Part shown: piece after piece, positions 57,945-64,000 of the stretch
Layout: every line of letters begins with the position of its first letter
Numbering within the stretch: position 1 is the first letter of the stretch
Origin: Chlamydoabsidia padenii
Taxonomy: Eukaryota > Mucoromycota > Mucoromycetes > Mucorales > Cunninghamellaceae
NCBI GenBank assembly: GCA_025330725.1
Contig: JAIWND010000029.1
Span: 124,001-188,000, forward strand
DNA: 64,000 nucleotides
Direction of reading: 5' to 3'
Program-made: the position numbers and the translations under genes
Notes under the pieces: generated by a model
Database searches by the model: none
What the model was told of the DNA's origin: nothing
Seen by the model: the letters and a program-made list of their open reading frames with translations, nothing else

Positions 57945-59593
57945 GCTTGGTATAGAATGATATATATATATATATAAATATATAACTTGTGCAATGATAT
58001 ATACAATAGTATTTTACAGTATGACTAGATTGATTGTGTCAAGATAGTATAATAAGACCAAAGAGGAAGAAGAGGAAGTGGGAGGAAGGGGAATGTCGTT
58101 TGAATAAAGTGAAGGATGAATGATAGTAAGTTTGAATATATAAGTATAGTATAAAACCAATAAAGGTGGACAACAAAGTAAAAAATAAAATAAAAAAGGT
58201 GAAAAAAGTAAAAGAATGATAAAAGGGGAAGAAAGAAAAAAAGAAATGACAATGACTTCTCTGCTGGACTGGGGCCGATCGGAGTTAAAAATCTGACCCT
58301 CTGTGGAATTAAAAAAAAAAGTAATCAGCAAAAAGTAGGTACCACACTCCTGAGACTTTGAAGCCCCGAATGATTGTGTAATTGTCAATATGCAACAAAT
58401 AAGCAATGGTATCATTGAATTCTTTGATCCATAGGTTACTAAAGGAACAATAGAGTCACCTTAAAGTTTCCATCTCATGATCTTTTTTCTTTTTAATGAA
58501 TCAATATGAAAATGAAAAAAAAAGGGTAATACTTTTTCATTATCATTACACACTCGGTGCCTCCCGCCTGTGCAACTTTAATGATGGTTGAAAACAATGA
58601 AAACTCAAAAAAAAAGAGCCCACGAAATAGGTACATCAAGCCTCCGAATGAAAATTCGTGTTTGACAAAAGAAAGGATCATCAAATCAGTTAAACCAGGC
58701 TTTTTCATCGCTCCTCTAACCTTGTTTTATAATAAACTAGATTCATACTCAGGGGTTACACCATGCTATCTATTTTTTATTTTTTGGACCTACCAGCGGG
58801 CAATTCTAACCGGAGGCTTTTCATGTTTTAGTATAATCAGCTATAAACAAGAACCAATAGTGATTCTACAATATCATGTTTCCATGTGTTGTGACAATGA
58901 TTATGCATGATGGCGGGGGAAGGGAGAATGCTTGGATCATTTTTTAAAATCCCGACATCGATCATTCATTCGAATGGCTCTTCTTTCTCATAATACTTGG
59001 TGGGGAATGATCCCTTTGTAAAAACAAAACAGGAAAGGCAGGTCAACAATAATTCGTATCTCCATAGGTACTAATACTATTCAGGGCTCTGTCAATGGAA
59101 ACATTTCTATTGGGTCAAGCTCTTTGGTAAGGAATATAACAACTTTACTCTTCCCTCCTTGTCATTACTTTACCAATCCTTTTCTACTACCATAGATGCT
59201 TCAACTCAGTTTCTATTTATGAAGATCAGCACAAATCAAAGGAACTTTGACAATTACACTCGTACCATCAAGCAACAACAAAGCGGGGGGCGGGATAAGG
59301 TGAGGTTGAGGATATTTTTGGTGATAATTACATAGGATTAGAATATTATATAGATTATTACTTGTTTTTTATTATTATTATTAATAAAAACCATTATGCA
59401 AAAGTGATAACAATGCAAAACCCTAACATTAACCCCTAGCCATGTTTAATTGGTAAAAAAAAAATCATGTTTTATTGGAGTATAAATAGGGAATATAAAC
59501 AAGCTATACTAAAGACTACAAAGTGATTAAAAATATAAGTATATGGGGATATAAAGAAAAGAAGAGTACATATATATATATATATAATTCCGA
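57945..59593. other. Spacer between HMG-box gene and the low-complexity gene
   Basis: A (TA)n tract at 57959-57977, purine-rich sequence at 58050-58260, a TTTAAAATCCCGAC motif at about 58945 and GGCGGGATAAGG at about 59289. Long frames here come from biased composition. No gene supported. Confidence 0.45.
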
Positions 59594-60810
59594 TCATTGA
59601 TAATACCGTTTCATCGCATCAGTTTTCTGTTTTGAGAAGAATACCGCAACACCATGTATAAAAGGTTCGTGGGTTATATTTAGAGTTTTACAAAAGGTAT
59701 GTGCCAATCGTTCAGGATCATCCTTTTTGCGTATACTTACTGGGACCATGGTATCATTTTCCAGTTTCAAATAAAGTGAGATTACGATAGGATTACTGAA
59801 TTGACTGTTACTTGGTGAGGATTGCTGTTGATTACATTCCAAAGTTGATGACGGTATTGGTGAAGTTGGTGTTGTTGGAGTAGGCTCTGGTAATTCGTCC
59901 GATATCCAATCTATGTATGATCTATTTTCATGAATAGTGGTATTATTGATTCCGGCCTCCGATCGAATGCTATTGTTGATAGTATTCCACAAGTCATCAT
60001 CATTTGATTCCCATGTATGTGATGATAATGTCGATGATGTATCAATTGTATGTGTTGATTTTATTGGTGTAATAACTATTGGTGATGTACATTGCAAGTA
60101 AGGTGATGCTGTTGTTACTGTTTTTAGTGAAGTTTGCCCTACATCTACTAATAAGGAGGGTTGCTGTTGTGGTCTTGACCGATGCGATTTGGATATCATT
60201 ACTTGTGTTGGGTATTGTTGTTGATTGATAGAAGGTAAATCTTGTGCCTTGGCCTTTATCTGTTCTTCCCAAAACGGTACTTCTGTCAAAGGTTGATTGC
60301 CCCACCATTTCGAGTTTTCTGTTGACAGTCGCGGTTTTTGAATTCTTGTTGAAGATGGTACTCTATTTTTGTTGATATGCTGCTGGTAGTTGGTGGTGCA
60401 ATGATTAACATTCTGGGTTGAAGTTGCCTTTGTGGTTTTTGTTGTAAACGCTATTATCAGATATAATATATAATACCTTGAATAAATCACCGCATTCCCT
60501 CCCTCCCCTCTTTCACACTCTGTATGTCTAGATAGCCCTTTTCATTACCTGTTTCCGAGAATAATGTAGGTTTATGTTGAGTCCTATGAATTCCAGTGTC
60601 ATGTACCAATGTATGTTGTTGAATAGTTTTATGTTTGTTTCCCCATCCTCTAGTACTATCCGACGTTGTTGCGTGAGAATTTACTGTGGTATGCCAACCT
60701 ACACCATTATTTCCATTTGACGACAATGTGCGTGTCTGTCGTTGTTCGTCCCAGGATATACTATTATTGATATGAGAGACCCACCCGTTCACTTTGTGGT
60801 CAGTGTTCAT
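59594..60810 (-). CDS. Low-complexity protein with a compact C-terminal domain, unknown
   Basis: Two exons, 60549-60810 and 59594-60450, joined at ACAG/GTAATG and AATAG, give 372 residues. The protein is rich in Asn, Thr, Ser, His and Gln over about 290 residues, with short ordered spots (GWVSHINNSISWDEQ, KWWGNQPLTEVPFWEEQIKA). The last about 75 residues look folded: VISLYLKLENDTMVPVSIRK, then DPERLAHTFCKTLNI and HGVAVFFSKQK. That pattern of two strands, a helix and a turn could be a small ubiquitin-like or PB1-like fold, which is only a guess. An A38 run (T38 on the sense strand) lies about 22 nt upstream of the start codon. Confidence 0.6.
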
Positions 60811-60832
60811 AAAGATAGTTTATGGAGTGTGG

Positions 60833-60872
<40 letters not shown>

Positions 60873-61223
60873 AAGAAAGAAAAGGTGAAAGAGGAGCGAG
60901 TTCGCTTGAAAAAAGACTTGTAGATAAATGTACCGAGCGGAGTTTATCTCTTTATTTTTGGCGTGGGCTATCAAAAAGAACAAAACAAACGAGGAGCCTC
61001 AAAGTAATAACAAGGATCATCCTTTGTATTCCCACGAGCAATTCTCTAGTGCTATCATTCTGTTTTTGTAATAACGATAGTTAAAGAGCTGCCCCCAGTT
61101 GTCCTTTTTTTAATATTCTTGCATGATCACTTTTGATATTTTAAATCCCGCCCAAAGTTCAAAATGGATCCAGGATGAGCTATCACTGATACCTTCCTTT
61201 TTCAACTTCTTTCAAATTACAAT
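60811..61223. other. Divergent promoter region (unknown gene and uS12 gene)
   Basis: Contains A38 at 60833-60870, then unremarkable sequence, then TTTTAAATCCCGCCC at about 61137, some 85 nt before the uS12 start codon. Confidence 0.55.
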
Positions 61224-61888
61224 ATGGGTAGGTTGATGAAACAACAGATGGATGGATGGATGGATGGATGGATGAAATACGACAAACAACGACAATGATG
61301 ATACGGATGGATGAATGGATGGATATCATACTCCTTCGTGGTGGAGGACCTGTCAAAATGGAACTAATCTTTTTTTTTATTTTTATCATTAGGTCAACCT
61401 AGCGGTTTGAATGCTGCTCGTAAGCTTCGCAACACTCGTCGTGAACAACGTTGGGCTGATAAGCAATATAAGAAGCGTGCTTTAGGTACTGCTTTCCGCT
61501 CCAACCCCTTTGGTGGTGCTTCTCACGCTAAGGGCATTGTCCTTGAAAAGATGTAAGTACTAGGGGGGCGGGAAAGTGGTGGTGCAGATTGACTAATGGA
61601 TTGTTTATTGTATAATATAGTGGTGTTGAAGCCAAACAACCTAACTCTGCCATTCGTAAGTGTGTCCGTGTCCAATTGATCAAGAACGGTAAGAAGGTCA
61701 CTGCTTTCGTGCCCAATGATGGTTGTTTGAACTATGTTGACGAAAACGACGAAGTCTTGATTGCTGGTTTCGGTCGTAAGGGTCGCGCTATTGGTGATAT
61801 TCCTGGTGTCCGCTTCAAGGTCGTCAAGGTCGCTGGTGTTGCTCTCATTGCCCTCTACAAGGAAAAGAAGGAAAAGCCTAGATCTTAG
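61224..61888 (+). CDS. RPS23: 40S ribosomal protein uS12 (S23)
   Basis: Three exons: 61224-61227, 61393-61552 and 61621-61888; 143 residues, the exact family length. The first exon carries only ATG plus one base. The protein shows [54 protein letters not shown], the decoding-site loop with QPNSA, and [12 protein letters not shown] at the end. It lies at the decoding centre of the small subunit. Intron 1 contains a GATG microsatellite (about 61248-61275, with further GATG copies at 61305-61323). Convergent with Rpn10. Confidence 0.97.
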
Positions 61889-62210
61889 ATTAATAGTCAT
61901 ATACATATTCCACCCTCTTTTGTTGGTATTCTATTTATATATATATATAAACAGATTCTTCTTTTATCCTTGTTATAATATAATGTTGTCTTTTACAGTG
62001 ATTGTATATTTTTAAATTCCCGCTTCATGCGATATTTTGTCTTGACCCCGATGTCTTTTTTTTTTTTTTTTATCACTAGGTAGGATACCAAGGTCGATGA
62101 TTGGATTTTAAAAAAGGGACAGTGTTAAAAAAAAAAGTGTTTATTTATCAAAAGTAACAATAAAAAGGGGGTAATGGTGATGGGCGAAACTAAGGATGAT
62201 GCTATTTTTA
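61889..62210. other. Convergent 3' flanks of uS12 and Rpn10 genes
   Basis: Contains (TA)n at 61937-61950, TTTTTAAATTCCCGC at about 62010, and a T-run at 62057-62072. No gene. Confidence 0.5.
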
Positions 62211-63636
62211 CTATTGATTGTCCCCGTCCTTCTTTTTATTCTTGTCCTTCATGTCGTCCAGAGCCTTTTGGATACGTTCGTCATTTGCGTCCACACCAGG
62301 TAATGATCCAAGTACCGCCGACATCATTTCTTGATCATCATCACCATTGTTATCATTCATTGACATTTCCAAAGCACGTCGAAGTTCGGCATCTTCGTCC
62401 ATGTTATCCATATCTACGTCTTCATCCTATATGTATGATCACAAGAGTCAAGTCAATGTGATATATACGTAATGATTGTCATTCACTTACCTCCACCTGT
62501 GGTTCATTCATTGACATTGCCAAAGCAGCTTGTAATTCTGCATCTTCTGGGCTGATCTCTTCATGTTGTTGTTGAGTCGATGGAGCAGCATTACTTGATT
62601 CGGTTGTGTTTGATGATTCCCCTTTACTTGTATCCTTTCCTGATGCAGCTTCTTGACGAGCCTTTTCTTCTTCAAGTGAGATTCGTAAAGCCTAATCAAA
62701 GAGAGAGAGAGAGATTAATAATCACACTTGTCATGTCCTATTTAGGGTTCACTTACCAAAGCCAATTCAGGGTCGAGATTGGGATCAATACCGAATTCAA
62801 AGTCACCACCGCCACCACCAGACGAAAAGTTACCAGGAGCACCATCTTCACCAGCAATAATGGGAGTAGACATCAACATATCACTCAAAATATGAGGACC
62901 AGGGGGAATAGATACCAAATGACTAGGAAATAAAAAGAACAAATTAGTCATTGATCTGATATTATACATATAATTATCACTCTTTATTTACCTGTTATCA
63001 CTGTTGTTGACATTGTTGATAAATGCTTCCAACTTGGTCGTGTTTTCAGCTTCTTCGCCAAAATTGATGATATCAATTGCCACATTGTTCTTCTTGAGTT
63101 TCTTTGCTAATCGTACCAAGGTTCGTTCTTCTGCTTCCACAGGACTTCCCACAAACACAATGATTCGTTGACGTTGGTTTCGGTTTTGTCGATGTTTCAA
63201 AGCAAGCTAGATTAATAAGAATAATAAAGTCAGTACACTACTACTAAATTAATTGGAGTATGTGCGTGTGTGTCTTACCTGAGCAATTTGTACACTGGTT
63301 AAAAAGTCACTTTTGCCATTGGACTTGATACCATGTAATGCTGAGAGGATTTTACCAATATCTGATGTCAGAGTCACCAATACTTCAGGACTCTTACCAG
63401 CTGTTGTCATTAAACCCACCGTGTTTTCAGGATTGGATTGTGTTTTGGCATTAAACACAAGATTCACCGCTTCGTTTTGAGCCACCAGTCGAGTAGGAGT
63501 ATAGTCACCATTACGCATCCATTCCGAGTTATCCACCCTATAGTATCATATCAATCAGGTTAATCAGGTTCAATATCGCGCAATATCCATTTTTTATGGT
63601 TTCTACTTACACAATCATTGACGCTTCCATCACCAT
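62211..63636 (-). CDS. RPN10: 26S proteasome ubiquitin receptor Rpn10
   Basis: Six exons (high to low): 63611-63636, 63279-63537, 62992-63206, 62757-62922, 62491-62691 and 62211-62426; 360 residues. The start MVMEASMIV aligns with the usual MVLE-type start, so the upper of two nearby ATGs was chosen. The von Willebrand A domain reads [62 protein letters not shown]. Three ubiquitin-interacting motifs follow: [29 protein letters not shown] and [14 protein letters not shown]. The protein docks ubiquitinated substrates on the proteasome lid-base hinge. Yeast has one such motif and animals two, so three is notable. CAAATCCCGCC lies about 155 nt upstream. Confidence 0.96.
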
Positions 63637-64000
63637 TGTATGTGTTATAAATAGATATAAAGAGAGTTTGATATAAAATTGAAGAGAGGGAGATTAATAT
63701 AAAGATGGAAGATGTAGATCGTTTGGGAAGAACAGAGAGGAGAAAGAAATAGGTGTACACCTCACCGCGCCATGACGTTTTTTATTTTTTTCAAATCCCG
63801 CCGACTCCTTTACACCATACATGTATCACCCATTACATTCAAACCCTGTCACCCTTCCCTCTACTAATACTACCATGACTTTATAATCCATTAAAATTTG
63901 ACAAATACAATGATACCACTATTGATCCTCCTAGTATGATCCCCATTAGCAAACAGACCACTAAAAGAGACCGAAGCGGGGTTTAATATGGCCACGCAAC
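63637..64000. other. Upstream region of Rpn10 to the window end
   Basis: Promoter with TTTTTTTCAAATCCCGCC at about 63784-63801, then AT-rich sequence ending near another GCGGGGTTTAATATGG at about 63976. No gene is seen before the window ends. Confidence 0.5.

Noticed and set aside
58014..58415. 133-codon minus-strand frame rich in Phe, Leu and Tyr
   Set aside because: Composition follows the A/G-rich tract on the plus strand; no start context, splice sites or family text.
1..64000. Search for tRNA, 5S rRNA and CRISPR arrays
   Set aside because: No full tRNA cloverleaf, 5S sequence or regular repeat-spacer pattern was found by eye; the tRNA-like pieces in the dispersed repeats lack complete A and B box matches.

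Overview
This window is nuclear DNA of a filamentous fungus, most likely an early-diverging one (Mucoromycota, Mucorales-like). The evidence is: AT-rich sequence; genes split by many 50-110 nt GT-AG introns; long A/T homopolymers inside introns and spacers; fungal-type gene families (Snt2, Ytp1, PPZ phosphatase, TORC2 Avo2-like, ACR3); and an expanded family of small SAM methyltransferases. The genus is not determined. All exon borders below were placed by hand from splice consensus, reading frame and family conservation, and the summed exon lengths of each spliced model are divisible by three.

Left part, 1-14.5 kb: 3' part of a PH-RhoGAP gene; a 3-kb spacer with a possible decayed gene; a Ytp1-like membrane protein; an eleven-exon Snt2-like chromatin reader (BAH, PHD, ELM2-SANT, two GATA-like fingers, PHD, extended PHD); and THOC3/Tex1 of the THO mRNA export complex. 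From 14.5 to 20.7 kb lies a gene-poor, repeat-framed block with a broken membrane-protein gene and one small unknown gene.

Centre, 20.7-35 kb: a TFIIIC WD40 subunit, a Zds-C-like protein next to a PPZ-type phosphatase, a 57-residue protein, ribosomal protein uS10 (RPS20), an Avo2-like ankyrin protein and a kelch membrane protein, separated by more repeats.

Accessory region, 36-53.5 kb: seven copies of one methyltransferase gene (six apparently intact, one decayed). All share a peculiar exon layout that includes a 14-nt microexon. The copies sit among segmental duplications, an inverted repeat and a dispersed repeat family of about 230-nt units that also occurs elsewhere in the window.

Right part, 53.7-63.7 kb: an ACR3 arsenite transporter, an HMG-box transcription factor, a low-complexity protein of unknown function, ribosomal protein uS12 (RPS23) and the proteasome ubiquitin receptor Rpn10.

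Most genes are housekeeping (transcription, RNA export, proteasome, ribosome, TOR and phosphatase signalling). The methyltransferase array and the repeat family with its associated GCGGGATTTGAAA-type motif are the parts least explained by known biology.
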